Shown piece after piece: positions 8,264 through 17,507 of a stretch of DNA of 31,602 nucleotides; within the stretch, counting starts at the first letter, position 1; each line of letters starts with the position of its first letter. The position numbers were made by a program, and so were the translations under genes. The stretch is taken from the NCBI GenBank assembly GCA_900544455.1, contig UQVJ01000011.1:1-31602 (forward strand). Reading direction: 5' to 3'. The notes below the pieces were generated by a model. It saw nothing but the letters and a program-made list of their open reading frames with translations. It was not told the origin of the DNA and did not search any database. This stretch comes from an uncultured Eggerthella sp. Lineage in GTDB: Bacteria > Actinomycetota > Coriobacteriia > Coriobacteriales > Eggerthellaceae.

Positions 8264-11101
8264 ATGGAAGCGAAACAGAATTCCAGTGTTGGTGTATCTG
8301 CTACCACGGAAACACATCCCAAACATAAGAGTCATCACGTTCTGCCCTATATGCAAAACCGTGAGCTTTCTTGGCTCGAATTCAACAAGCGTGTACTCGA
8401 TCAAGGCGAAGACCATAATGTTCCCTTGCTCGAACGCCTCACCTTCGTGTCCATCTTCTGCAGCAACTTGCAGGAGTTCTTCATGGTACGCGTTGGCAGC
8501 CTTACCGATCTTTCTTTAGTAAACAAAGACCTGCGCGACAACAAAACGCAGATGACGCCCAACGAACAGCTCCAGGCAATCTATGAGCGCTGCCATGAGC
8601 TGTACCCGGAGGAAGAACGCATCTACAACAAGATCATGGGTCAATTGGCCGAATGCGGCATCCGCCAGCTTCAGCCCGAAGACCTTTCGCCCGAACAGGC
8701 GGAGTATCTTCGCAAGCACCTGAAAGAACGCGTTGTTCCCTACCTTTCGCCGCAGATCATCAATTCGCGCCACCCCTTCCCTCACCTGGAAAACGGTGCA
8801 CTGTACGTTCTTGCGCGTCTGGTAAGCGACGAAGAGGGTGGCACAAAATCCAAAACAACTGAGAGCAAGGGCAAAAAGAAGGGCAAGAACATTGGCGCCG
8901 ACGATGCTACGTTCGGCCTTATTCCGCTGCCCCATCAGGCAAAGCGCGTAATCAAGCTGCCTGGTGAAGGTACTCAGTACATCCTTCTGGAACACGCTAT
9001 CAAAACCATCGTTGATGAAGTGTTCTCTATGTACACCACCAAGCGCGCAAGCGTTATCTGCGTAACACGCAACGCCGACATCGACCCGAACGACGGCACC
9101 GAAGAAGATCTTGATTACGACTACCGCGAGCACATGAAGCGCATGCTGAAGAAGCGCGCACGCCTGGCTCCCGTACGCTTGGAAACCGATACGCCCCTTT
9201 CCTCCGCTACGGAAAAGTTCCTTCTGAAACGTTTGGATCTGAAGCCCTGCCAGAGCTACGTTACCAGCGTCCCGCTCGATATGGGCTATGCCTGGGGTCT
9301 TTCCAGCATGATCGATTCTGAGCTAGCACGCGACATCACCAACGAACCGTTCACGCCGCAATGGCCAGCATGCTTCGACAAGAAGCGACCCATCATGGAA
9401 CAGGTAGCCGAACGTGACGCTCTGCTTGCGTACCCTTATGAAAGCATGGATCCGTTTATCAGCCTGCTCCGCGAAGCAGCGAACGACCCTTCGGTGTTCT
9501 CGATCAAGATCACGCTGTACCGCCTTGCCAGCCAGTCCCATCTGGCAGAAGCCTTGGTAACTGCTGCAGAAAACGGCAAGGAAGTTACCGCGCTGTTCGA
9601 ACTGCGCGCCCGCTTCGACGAGTCCAACAACATCGAGTGGTCGCAACGCTTTGAGCAGGCTGGCGCCAACGTAATCTACGGTTTCCACGACTTCAAGGTT
9701 CACTCGAAGATCTGCACCATCGCACGCCATACCGAAAACGGCATCCAGTACATTACCCAGCTGGGTACGGGCAACTACAACGAGAAAACCTCGAGGCTCT
9801 ACACCGACTTCAGTTTCATCACCACCGACGAAGGAATCGGCAAGGATGCCGCAAAGTTCTTCCGCAACATGAGCTTGGAAAACGCTTCCGATGAATATCA
9901 GAAGCTTTCGGTTGCTCCGTTGCAAATCAAGCCGATGATTCTCCATAAGATCGATGAGCAGATCGCGCTTGCTAAAAGCGGCAAGCCCAACGGCCTGTCC
10001 TTCAAGACCAATTCCATCACCGACAAGGACATCATCGACAAGATTGCCGAAGCCTCCCAGGCTGGCGTTAAAACCACGTTGTTCGTACGCGGCATTTCGT
10101 GTCTGGTTCCCGGCGTTGAGGGTTACACCGAAAACGTTGAGGTTGTTTCCATCGTTGGTCGCTTGCTGGAGCATAGCCGCATCTACGGATTCGGTCCGCG
10201 CGATAATCGCGAGCTCTACCTTTCCAGCGCCGACCTTATGACGCGCAACATGGAAAAGCGCGTAGAAATCGCTTGGCCCATCTACGATCCCGAGCTGAAG
10301 GAACGCGTTAACGAGTATCTGGATATCTCGCTTTCCGACACCGCCAAACTGCGCATGTTGAAGAACGACCTGGAATACACCCCGCTCGAATTCTTCTGCA
10401 GTGAAAATGCTGACGGCAGCACCGAATCGTTTGATTCTCAGGCTTACCTTATTCAGAAGGCACGCGATGATTATCGCCACGCCAGCGAACTGCGCGAAGA
10501 AGAAGAGGCGCGTCGAGCTGAGCTTGCCCGAATCGAGCGCATGAAAGCAGCCGAGGAGGAGGAGCGCAAAGCTCGCGAAGAAGCCAAGGCAAAGGAAGCT
10601 GCTGAAGAAGCATGCAGGAAGGCCGCTGAGGAAGCTGCTGAGCTGAAGGCGAAGGCCGAGGCGGAGGCAAAGGCGAAGGCCGAGGCGGAGGCAAAGGCGA
10701 AGGCCGAAGCGGAAGCGGAGCTTGCTGCCCTGAAGAAAGCCCAGGAAGAAGCCGAGGCAGCCGCGCTGAAGGCAAAGGCCGAAGCGGAGGCAGAACTCGC
10801 CGCCTTGAAAAAGGCACAGCAAGAAGCTGAAGCTCAGCGAATTGCCGCCGAAAAGGCCGCAAAACAAGCCGAGATCAACATTCCTCGTGGCCTCGAGGAA
10901 ATTGAGCCTGGTGTTGCAGGGCCCGCTACCAACACCGCCGAGGTGAATGCGCAAAAGGTCGATGCTAGGCCTATCGTGCTTTCCCCTTCCCTGGAAAGGA
11001 AAGTCGAAGAAGCAGCAGACAAGGCAGCTATCCAGCTGGTGCCGAAGAAGCCCAGCCTGTGGCAGCGCATTAAATTCCTGTTCACTGGCAGGCTCGACTA
11101 G
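8264..11101 (+). CDS. ppk1: Polyphosphate kinase 1 with C-terminal coiled-coil extension
   Basis: PPK1 builds polyphosphate from ATP. Residues 1-710 hold the usual domains: N-terminal RELSWLEFNKRVL, middle SRHPFPHLENG, and C1/C2 with the autophosphorylated His near 480 (FKVHSKI) and the second active-site His near 637 (LLEHSRIYGFG). PPK1 proteins are normally about 690-740 residues; this one is 945. The extra 235 residues begin after EYTPLEFFC. Residues about 735-870 are almost only Glu, Ala, Lys and Arg, with KAEAEAK-type repeats predicting one long helical coiled coil. A Pro-containing linker and a basic tail (KKPSLWQRIKFLF) follow. No frameshift separates core and extension. It lies downstream of ppx and ends before a strong terminator. 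The role of the extension (oligomerisation or membrane/DNA contact) is unknown. Confidence 0.95.
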   Translation: MEAKQNSSVGVSATTETHPKHKSHHVLPYMQNRELSWLEFNKRVLDQGEDHNVPLLERLTFVSIFCSNLQEFFMVRVGSLTDLSLVNKDLRDNKTQMTPNEQLQAIYERCHELYPEEERIYNKIMGQLAECGIRQLQPEDLSPEQAEYLRKHLKERVVPYLSPQIINSRHPFPHLENGALYVLARLVSDEEGGTKSKTTESKGKKKGKNIGADDATFGLIPLPHQAKRVIKLPGEGTQYILLEHAIKTIVDEVFSMYTTKRASVICVTRNADIDPNDGTEEDLDYDYREHMKRMLKKRARLAPVRLETDTPLSSATEKFLLKRLDLKPCQSYVTSVPLDMGYAWGLSSMIDSELARDITNEPFTPQWPACFDKKRPIMEQVAERDALLAYPYESMDPFISLLREAANDPSVFSIKITLYRLASQSHLAEALVTAAENGKEVTALFELRARFDESNNIEWSQRFEQAGANVIYGFHDFKVHSKICTIARHTENGIQYITQLGTGNYNEKTSRLYTDFSFITTDEGIGKDAAKFFRNMSLENASDEYQKLSVAPLQIKPMILHKIDEQIALAKSGKPNGLSFKTNSITDKDIIDKIAEASQAGVKTTLFVRGISCLVPGVEGYTENVEVVSIVGRLLEHSRIYGFGPRDNRELYLSSADLMTRNMEKRVEIAWPIYDPELKERVNEYLDISLSDTAKLRMLKNDLEYTPLEFFCSENADGSTESFDSQAYLIQKARDDYRHASELREEEEARRAELARIERMKAAEEEERKAREEAKAKEAAEEACRKAAEEAAELKAKAEAEAKAKAEAEAKAKAEAEAELAALKKAQEEAEAAALKAKAEAEAELAALKKAQQEAEAQRIAAEKAAKQAEINIPRGLEEIEPGVAGPATNTAEVNAQKVDARPIVLSPSLERKVEEAADKAAIQLVPKKPSLWQRIKFLFTGRLD
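10646..10717 (+). repeat. 24-bp tandem repeats inside ppk1
   Basis: Two perfect copies of a 24-bp unit (10646-10669, 10670-10693) and a third diverged copy (10694-10717) encode repeated Lys/Ala/Glu residues in the coiled coil. A longer, diverged repeat follows, each copy encoding AEAEAELAALKKAQ. Copy number may vary between strains. Confidence 0.85.
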
Positions 11102-11163
11102 CGGCAAAACCGAAGGACAGCCATAGAAAGATAAACCTCTTTCTATTTATCCGCCAAGACACA

Positions 11164-11206
11164 AAAGTCTCCTGATTCGCAATTGAATCAGGAGGCTTTG
11201 TTTTTA
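11164..11206 (+). terminator. Strong terminator after ppk1
   Basis: A stem TCCTGATTC/GAATCAGGA, extended by flanking pairs, has a 6-base loop and is followed by TTTGTTTTT. It lies 60 bases past the ppk1 stop. The minus strand also ends in a T-rich stretch, so it may serve the convergent helicase gene too. Confidence 0.85.
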
Positions 11207-11302
11207 AGGCGTGCTAATCATGCTCAATTACCCTCAAGCAGCCGCGAAAGCCGCATGCCCCTTAGCATTCACGCACGCTTCCCATAAGGGGAGTGGACGA
11301 TA

Positions 11303-12982
<1,680 letters not shown>

Positions 12983-13040
12983 AAATCACATTTCCATTCT
13001 TCAGCGCCGCATATGCAGAAAAGCACCGGACGCCACACAT

Positions 13041-13065
13041 AAAAAAATCCCCGCCATGGGCGAGG
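13041..13065 (-). terminator. Terminator-like hairpin in the leader of the helicase gene
   Basis: On the minus strand CCTCGCC CAT GGCGGGG (13049-13065) is followed by ATTTTTTT. It lies downstream of another terminator (13107-13147) and 59 bases before the helicase start. It is either a second back-up terminator for asd or an attenuator in the helicase leader. Confidence 0.7.
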
Positions 13066-13106
13066 CTGAACAATCTTTTCAAGGATACCCTACGCTGCAA
13101 GGATCC

Positions 13107-13147
13107 CAAAATAAGACGGGCGGGAGTTTTCATTCTCCCGCCCGTCT
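13107..13147 (-). terminator. Terminator after asd
   Basis: The perfect 13-bp stem AGACGGGCGGGAG/CTCCCGCCCGTCT (13114-13126 and 13135-13147) is followed on the minus strand by TATTTTGGG. It lies 25 bases past the asd stop. Confidence 0.8.
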
Positions 13148-13171
13148 ACACATATATGCAGCTAATCAACG

Positions 13172-14212
13172 TTACGGAAGCAACAACTGAGCAATCTGGA
13201 CGGCATTGAGCGCCGCACCCTTGCGAATCTGGTCGGCAACGTTCCAAAATGCCAAGCCATTTTCAACGGAAGGATCTTTGCGCAAGCGGCCAACAAACGC
13301 ACCGTTGGTTCCTGCAAGCAGACCAGGCATGGGATACAAGCTGTTGGCGGGATCGTCCATTACGGTAATACCCGGAGCAGCCTCGAGTGCGGCGCGAGCC
13401 TCTTCCACCGTTACCGGACCCTCGAATTCAACGTTGATGGATTCACCGTGGCAACGAAGGACGGGGACGCGGACACAGGTTGCGGCAACCTGGATATCGT
13501 CATCACCCATGATTTTCTTGGTTTCGACAACCATCTTCCACTCTTCCTTGGTGGAATCGTCTTCCAAGAACTTATCGATATGGGGAATGCAGTTGAAGGC
13601 GATCTGATGAGCGAAAGCATCGACAGTGAGCTCTTCGCCATTCAAGAACTGCTGAGTCTGCGCGTACAGCTCCTGCATCGCCTTGGCACCTGCGCCCGAA
13701 GCGGCCTGGTAGGTAGAAACAACCACGCGCTTGATGGGAGAAATATCATAGAGCGGCTTCAAGGCTGCAACCATCTGGATAGTGGAGCAATTGGGGTTGG
13801 CGATAACGCCGTTATGCCAAGCAACGTCTTGGGGGTTAACCTCGGGAACAACCAGCGGCACATCTTCGTCCATACGGAAAGCACTGGAATTGTCGATCAT
13901 CACAGCACCGGCGTCTACGACAGCCTGGCGCATTTCCTTGGAAACGCCTGCACCTGCGCTGAACAGCGCAATGTCGACGCCCTGGAAAGATTCGGGAGTC
14001 ATCTCCTGAACAGTAAGTTCACCTGCGGGAACCTGGCCGCAGCCCTTAAAAGGAAGCTTCTTACCCGCAGAACGCTTTGAGGCAAGTGCACGAATCTCAC
14101 TTGCGGGAAAATCGAGATCATGAAGAACCTCGAGAAATTCGTTGCCGACAGCGCCCGTGGCGCCCGCTACAGCAACAACCGGATTTGCGGGGATTTCCTT
14201 CGTCCAAGTCAT
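13172..14212 (-). CDS. asd: Aspartate-semialdehyde dehydrogenase
   Basis: Asd reduces aspartyl phosphate to aspartate semialdehyde with NADPH, feeding lysine/diaminopimelate, threonine and methionine synthesis. The 346-residue product has the Rossmann motif VAGATGAVGNEF (16-27), the catalytic Cys142 in ANPNCSTIQM, the STYQAASGAG substrate loop, and the catalytic His255 in RVPVLRCHGESINVEF. Length and motifs are typical of the Gram-positive form. AAAGGAG precedes the ATG. It stands as a single gene between terminators. The partner enzyme aspartokinase is encoded on the same strand 1 kb upstream, separated by an oppositely oriented gene. Confidence 0.96.
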   Translation of the reverse strand: MTWTKEIPANPVVAVAGATGAVGNEFLEVLHDLDFPASEIRALASKRSAGKKLPFKGCGQVPAGELTVQEMTPESFQGVDIALFSAGAGVSKEMRQAVVDAGAVMIDNSSAFRMDEDVPLVVPEVNPQDVAWHNGVIANPNCSTIQMVAALKPLYDISPIKRVVVSTYQAASGAGAKAMQELYAQTQQFLNGEELTVDAFAHQIAFNCIPHIDKFLEDDSTKEEWKMVVETKKIMGDDDIQVAATCVRVPVLRCHGESINVEFEGPVTVEEARAALEAAPGITVMDDPANSLYPMPGLLAGTNGAFVGRLRKDPSVENGLAFWNVADQIRKGAALNAVQIAQLLLP

Positions 14213-14432
14213 TGAAGCTCCTTTGCATCGTGTACTTGGGGATTCATGATACTACTCACCTATAGTTGCACTGCATAAACTTAACATTTGGCGCAAAATG
14301 TTGCCTTGAACGGGTTGCGGGGAGCGGATTGCGGTCCAGCTCGAGAAAAGCCAACAATCAAAATGGCGGCGAGCCTTATGCAAATTGGGGCTTTCATCTT
14401 CCCATTTGGCAAAAAACCGCTAATGATAAGGT

Positions 14433-14460
14433 TATAGTGAATTCATACATTACAATGTAT
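14433..14460 (+). promoter_or_regulatory. Candidate promoter -10 and operator palindrome for the zinc-ribbon gene
   Basis: TATAGT (14433-14438) fits a -10 element. It is followed by the perfect palindrome ATACATT-AC-AATGTAT (14445-14460), about where transcription would start. A repressor bound there would block initiation. No convincing -35 is seen at standard spacing (TTGGCA is 21 bases upstream), which could mean activator dependence. The gene starts at 14500. Confidence 0.35.
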
Positions 14461-14499
14461 CTGTCCAAAAACTATTATCCCTAAACGAGAGGATCTATA

Positions 14500-14976
14500 A
14501 TGTTCTGCCCTCAATGCGGTAAAGAAAATGTTGACGGAGCACAGTTCTGTGTTCAGTGTGGCAATGCCCTGAAGCAGGCCGACACAGCCCCTGCTCAACC
14601 TCAGCAGCAAACGGCAAGCGCTCCTGTTCCGCCGCCCGCACCTAGCCAGCAGCCTCAACAGCCCCAGCAGCCTGTATATCAGCAGCCCGCGGTACCTGTT
14701 CAACCTCAACCCGTTCCCGCTCAGGCAGCAACCTACCCCATGACCAAGCAGGACGAAACCCTCCGTTTGATCAACTTCATTCTGTGCATTCTGAGCTGTA
14801 TCGCCATTTGCTGGGCGGTTATTCCGCTGGCATGGGCAATTCCCATGACCGTACACAGCTGGGGCATTTACAAGGGCACCAAGCCCAACACCACCGCCTT
14901 TGGTGTATGCACCCTGATCTTTGTTAACATCATCGGCGGCATCCTGCTCCTTATCTCCAACAAGGACGACAAGTAA
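14500..14976 (+). CDS. Zinc-ribbon membrane protein with Pro/Gln-rich linker
   Basis: The 158-residue product starts with a zinc ribbon of the form MFCPQCGKENVDGAQFCVQC, with four Cys in two CxxC pairs. A Pro/Gln/Ala-rich low-complexity linker spans about 25-80, followed by two hydrophobic segments (about 90-120 and 128-150) that would span the membrane, and a short charged end (SNKDDK). Proteins of this layout are common in Actinobacteria and Firmicutes, with no defined role. AGAGGATCT precedes the ATG. It is a single-gene unit with its own palindrome upstream and a strong terminator downstream, and is read against both neighbours. No enzymatic function is proposed. Confidence 0.9.
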   Translation: MFCPQCGKENVDGAQFCVQCGNALKQADTAPAQPQQQTASAPVPPPAPSQQPQQPQQPVYQQPAVPVQPQPVPAQAATYPMTKQDETLRLINFILCILSCIAICWAVIPLAWAIPMTVHSWGIYKGTKPNTTAFGVCTLIFVNIIGGILLLISNKDDK

Positions 14977-14993
14977 GCAAATACCTAGCCGCA

Positions 14994-15037
14994 AACCAAA
15001 CGAGCCCCACCCAAACGGATGGGGCTCGTTTGGTTTT
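14994..15037 (+). terminator. Terminator after the zinc-ribbon gene
   Basis: AACCAAACGAGCCCCA pairs with TGGGGCTCGTTTGGTT across a 10-base loop and is followed by TTTTAG. It lies 18 bases past the stop codon. Confidence 0.85.
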
Positions 15038-15040
15038 AGT

Positions 15041-15168
15041 GGGAATATAGGGGATAAGGTCCCGTTTTCTCACGCAAAAAAGCCTCGCTTGCAGCAAAAC
15101 GCGCAAGCGAGGCCTTGCCTCTGTGTCCTATGGCTTGGTAGGAAAACGGGGGCTTTCCCTATATTCCC
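15041..15168. repeat. Nested inverted repeats around the lysC terminator
   Basis: Three concentric inverted repeats share one centre. The outer pair is GGGAATATAGGG (15041-15052) with CCCTATATTCCC (15157-15168); the middle pair CCCGTTTTC (15061-15069) with GAAAACGGG (15142-15150); the inner pair is the terminator stem GCCTCGCTTGC/GCAAGCGAGGC. The outer arm ends two bases before the lysC stop codon. Confidence 0.85.
15076..15113 (-). terminator. Terminator after lysC
   Basis: The 11-bp stem GCCTCGCTTGC (15082-15092) with GCAAGCGAGGC (15103-15113) is followed on the minus strand by TTTTTTGCG. It is the core of the larger nested inverted repeat. Confidence 0.8.
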
Positions 15169-15170
15169 AG

Positions 15171-16448
15171 TTATCGGCCCTTTGCCATCTTTGCGGCGAT
15201 TTCCTCGGGGGAAAGCTGGGTTTCCTCGAAGATGGTGTCGGAGTCCAAGCCGAATGCAGTGTGCAGGCAACGCACCGCTGCATCTACCTGGCTGCCTTCA
15301 ACCACGATGGAGATACGAATGGGGCTGGTGGAAATCATCAAAATGTTGATATGGTTTTCAGCCAACGCGCCGAACGCCTTAGCAGCAACGCCAGGAGCGG
15401 ATTTCATGCCCGTACCCACCAGGGAAACCTTGGCAATGTTTTCGTCCATCAAAGCGGTAGCGCCGAACTTCTTAACCAGGGTATCAACAGCTTCCAGAGC
15501 CTGTTCTTTCTGGGAGCCGGGGAAGGTGAAGGAAATGTTCGCCTTACCATCGTTTGTGGTGTTCTGGATGATCATGTCAACCGAAACATTGTTGCCCGCA
15601 AGGATAGAGAACAGCTGAGCTGCCATGCCAACTTCATCGGGAAGGCCACGCAGTGTGATCTTCATTTCGGATGTATCGTGTGCAATGCCGGAAATTACTG
15701 CCTGTTCCATGGAAGGAACAACCTCCTCGATAAGCGTTCCCTCTGCGTCAGAGAAAGCAGAGCGGGAATGGATTACAACATGATATTTACGAGCGAATTC
15801 CACAGCGCGCGACTGCAGAACACCAGCGCCGCCACTGGAAAGCTCAAGCATATCATCGTATGAGATACGGTTGAGCTTCTTAGCACGAGGGCAAACGCGC
15901 GGGTCAGCTGTGTAAATGCCTTCTACATCGGAATAAATCTCGCATACATCGGCACCAATACCGCAGGCAAGGGCAACTGCCGTGGTGTCAGAACCGCCGC
16001 GGCCAAGTGTAGTGATATCGCCATCGGTTGAAATGCCCTGGAAGCCGGCAACAACCACAATTGCACCCGTATCAAGAGCACCGCGGATTCGGTCAGCATT
16101 AATGTCTTCGATTTTAGCGCTTGAGAAGACATCGTCGGTAGTAATGCCGGCCTGCCATCCGGTAAAGCTGATTGAGTTGTAGCCCAGTGCCTGAATAGCC
16201 ATGGCCAAAAGCGACATGCTTACCTGCTCGCCTGTGGAGAGCAACATATCCATTTCGCGTTTGGAGGGATGATCGTTCAATGCAGCGGCAAGACCCACCA
16301 GTTCGTCGGTGGTTTTGCCCATTGCGGAAACTACAGCAACAACGTCGTTGCCTTCCTGCTTCATGGCAATAAGACGCTTTGCCACATTTTTGATTCGTTC
16401 TGGGGAGGCAACCGAAGTGCCACCAAACTTTGAAACTATAAGTGCCAT
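15171..16448 (-). CDS. lysC: Aspartate kinase
   Basis: Aspartokinase phosphorylates aspartate, the first step toward lysine, threonine and methionine. The 425-residue product starts MALIVSKFGGTSVA (ATP-binding KFGGTS motif) and has GRGGSDTTAVALA and the YSDVEGIYTADPR aspartate-binding region. The C terminus carries two ACT domains (starting near ISGIAHDTSEMKI and VSLVGTGMKSAPG), which normally give feedback control by lysine and/or threonine. It is monofunctional, with no homoserine dehydrogenase part. The ATG at 16448 is preceded by GAGGAAAGAAG; an in-frame upstream start at 16496 would add 16 residues not conserved in the family. In many relatives a smaller beta subunit starts inside such genes; that is not tested here. 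Confidence 0.96.
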   Translation of the reverse strand: MALIVSKFGGTSVASPERIKNVAKRLIAMKQEGNDVVAVVSAMGKTTDELVGLAAALNDHPSKREMDMLLSTGEQVSMSLLAMAIQALGYNSISFTGWQAGITTDDVFSSAKIEDINADRIRGALDTGAIVVVAGFQGISTDGDITTLGRGGSDTTAVALACGIGADVCEIYSDVEGIYTADPRVCPRAKKLNRISYDDMLELSSGGAGVLQSRAVEFARKYHVVIHSRSAFSDAEGTLIEEVVPSMEQAVISGIAHDTSEMKITLRGLPDEVGMAAQLFSILAGNNVSVDMIIQNTTNDGKANISFTFPGSQKEQALEAVDTLVKKFGATALMDENIAKVSLVGTGMKSAPGVAAKAFGALAENHINILMISTSPIRISIVVEGSQVDAAVRCLHTAFGLDSDTIFEETQLSPEEIAAKMAKGR

Positions 16449-16719
16449 CGTCTTCTTTCCTCGTATGGGATAACTCTTACATATTACCAAAAGCACCTAG
16501 CGGGAAACCCTGTCACAAAAGATTAGAAGCAAACAGGAAACAAAATGGCACGCATGATCGGAAAACGAACCGCGGCGCCCGCTAAAGCGCTCAATTCGCT
16601 CCGCACGAGGCATTGAAAGCAGACCCTGGACCACCACTGCAATCGGGAAGAATAAGGCGGGGGCGATTCAGCGATTTGGCAAAGTTCCAAGACAAACAAA
16701 CGTTGCGCCCAAAACGCAC
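16449..16719 (-). other. Long non-coding leader upstream of lysC
   Basis: About 270 bases between the previous terminator and lysC contain no convincing gene. I looked on the minus strand for lysine-riboswitch and T-box landmarks and did not recognise either (no AGGGTGGNACCGCG-like sequence). Small GC-rich hairpin potential exists around 16570-16605. The lysC promoter must lie here, but I cannot place it. Confidence 0.4.
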
Positions 16720-16755
16720 AAGGCCCTTCGATTCATCCGCGAACCGAAGGGCCTT
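16711..16755 (-). terminator. Terminator after the DUF47 gene
   Basis: AAGGCCCTTCG (16720-16730) pairs with CGAAGGGCCTT (16745-16755). On the minus strand a modest T-rich stretch (GTGCGTTTTGGG) follows. It likely ends the recJQ-rel operon. Confidence 0.6.
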
Positions 16756-16775
16756 GCCTAACCTTGAGTTGAGCG

Positions 16776-17423
16776 TTAGGCGTACTTCACCATGATCATG
16801 CTCATCTTGTTGGCAACCGCTTCACACTGGTCGACGCAATCTTCCATTGCTTCGAACAAGCGCGTCCATACCGAAACGCGCATGGGGTTGTCGCATTCCT
16901 TAACGTACAGCTCGCGAATGATGTTCAGGAACAGCGCATCGGCTTCGTCTTCAATATCGTTCACGCGTACCAGCAAGGAATTAAGCTTTTCGGATGCCTT
17001 CTTGCAGTTACGGAAGTCAACCATAGCTTCGCTTAACGCCTCACACGCACGAACGATGAGCTTAGAAAATTTCTTGGCATCTTCATGCATGAAGTGAATA
17101 TCGAACATATAGAAGTTCTGGATAACCTCTTCGGTCATATCGATGATCTCGTCGAGGCTTTCCGTCATGGCAATGATGTCTTCGCGGTCGAGCGGCGTCA
17201 CGAAATCGGGAAGCAGCGCTTCGAATACGCTATGACATACGCCATCGGCTTCGCGTTCGATAGCATGAGCGCGGGGCAGCTCCTTTTCAAGCTCTGCCGC
17301 AGACTCGAAGTCATGCACAATTTCCTTTAGTAGCTTCGCTTCTTTAACGCATAAAGCTGCCTGAGCCTCAAATGCATCGTAATAGTCGAACTTCTTCTTC
17401 TTTTTTTTACCGATTCCGGCCAT
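16776..17423 (-). CDS. DUF47 family PhoU-like protein
   Basis: DUF47 proteins are PhoU-like helical bundles usually paired with Pit phosphate transporters and thought to regulate phosphate uptake. The 215-residue product is almost entirely helical and charged. It opens with a basic run (MAGIGKKKKKKFDYYDAF), followed by EREADGVCHSVFEALLPDFVTPLDREDI and NDIEDEADALFLNIIREL, the two repeats with E-x-E-A-D metal-binding style motifs. The ATG at 17423 has GGAGGGG just upstream; an earlier start at 17483 would add 20 unconserved residues. No pit gene is adjacent. Its presence near the polyphosphate genes suggests phosphate homeostasis, but direct partnership is inference. It is the last gene of a probable four-gene operon. 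Confidence 0.88.
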   Translation of the reverse strand: MAGIGKKKKKKFDYYDAFEAQAALCVKEAKLLKEIVHDFESAAELEKELPRAHAIEREADGVCHSVFEALLPDFVTPLDREDIIAMTESLDEIIDMTEEVIQNFYMFDIHFMHEDAKKFSKLIVRACEALSEAMVDFRNCKKASEKLNSLLVRVNDIEDEADALFLNIIRELYVKECDNPMRVSVWTRLFEAMEDCVDQCEAVANKMSMIMVKYA

Positions 17424-17507
17424 GACCCCTCCAAGGTCCGATGCCGCGGATTGCCGCAGCAGTCCCGTCCGCTCTATGCGCATGCACTTACAAAGCGCAG
17501 CGCAAGT

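Noticed and set aside
9323..11107. 594-codon minus-strand reading frame opposite ppk1
   Set aside because: Entirely explained by the codon bias of ppk1; the Leu/Gly/Arg-rich stretch is the complement of the Ala/Glu/Lys coiled coil.
16449..16719. T-box or lysine riboswitch upstream of lysC
   Set aside because: The conserved T-box sequence and the lysine-element core motifs were not found on the minus strand.
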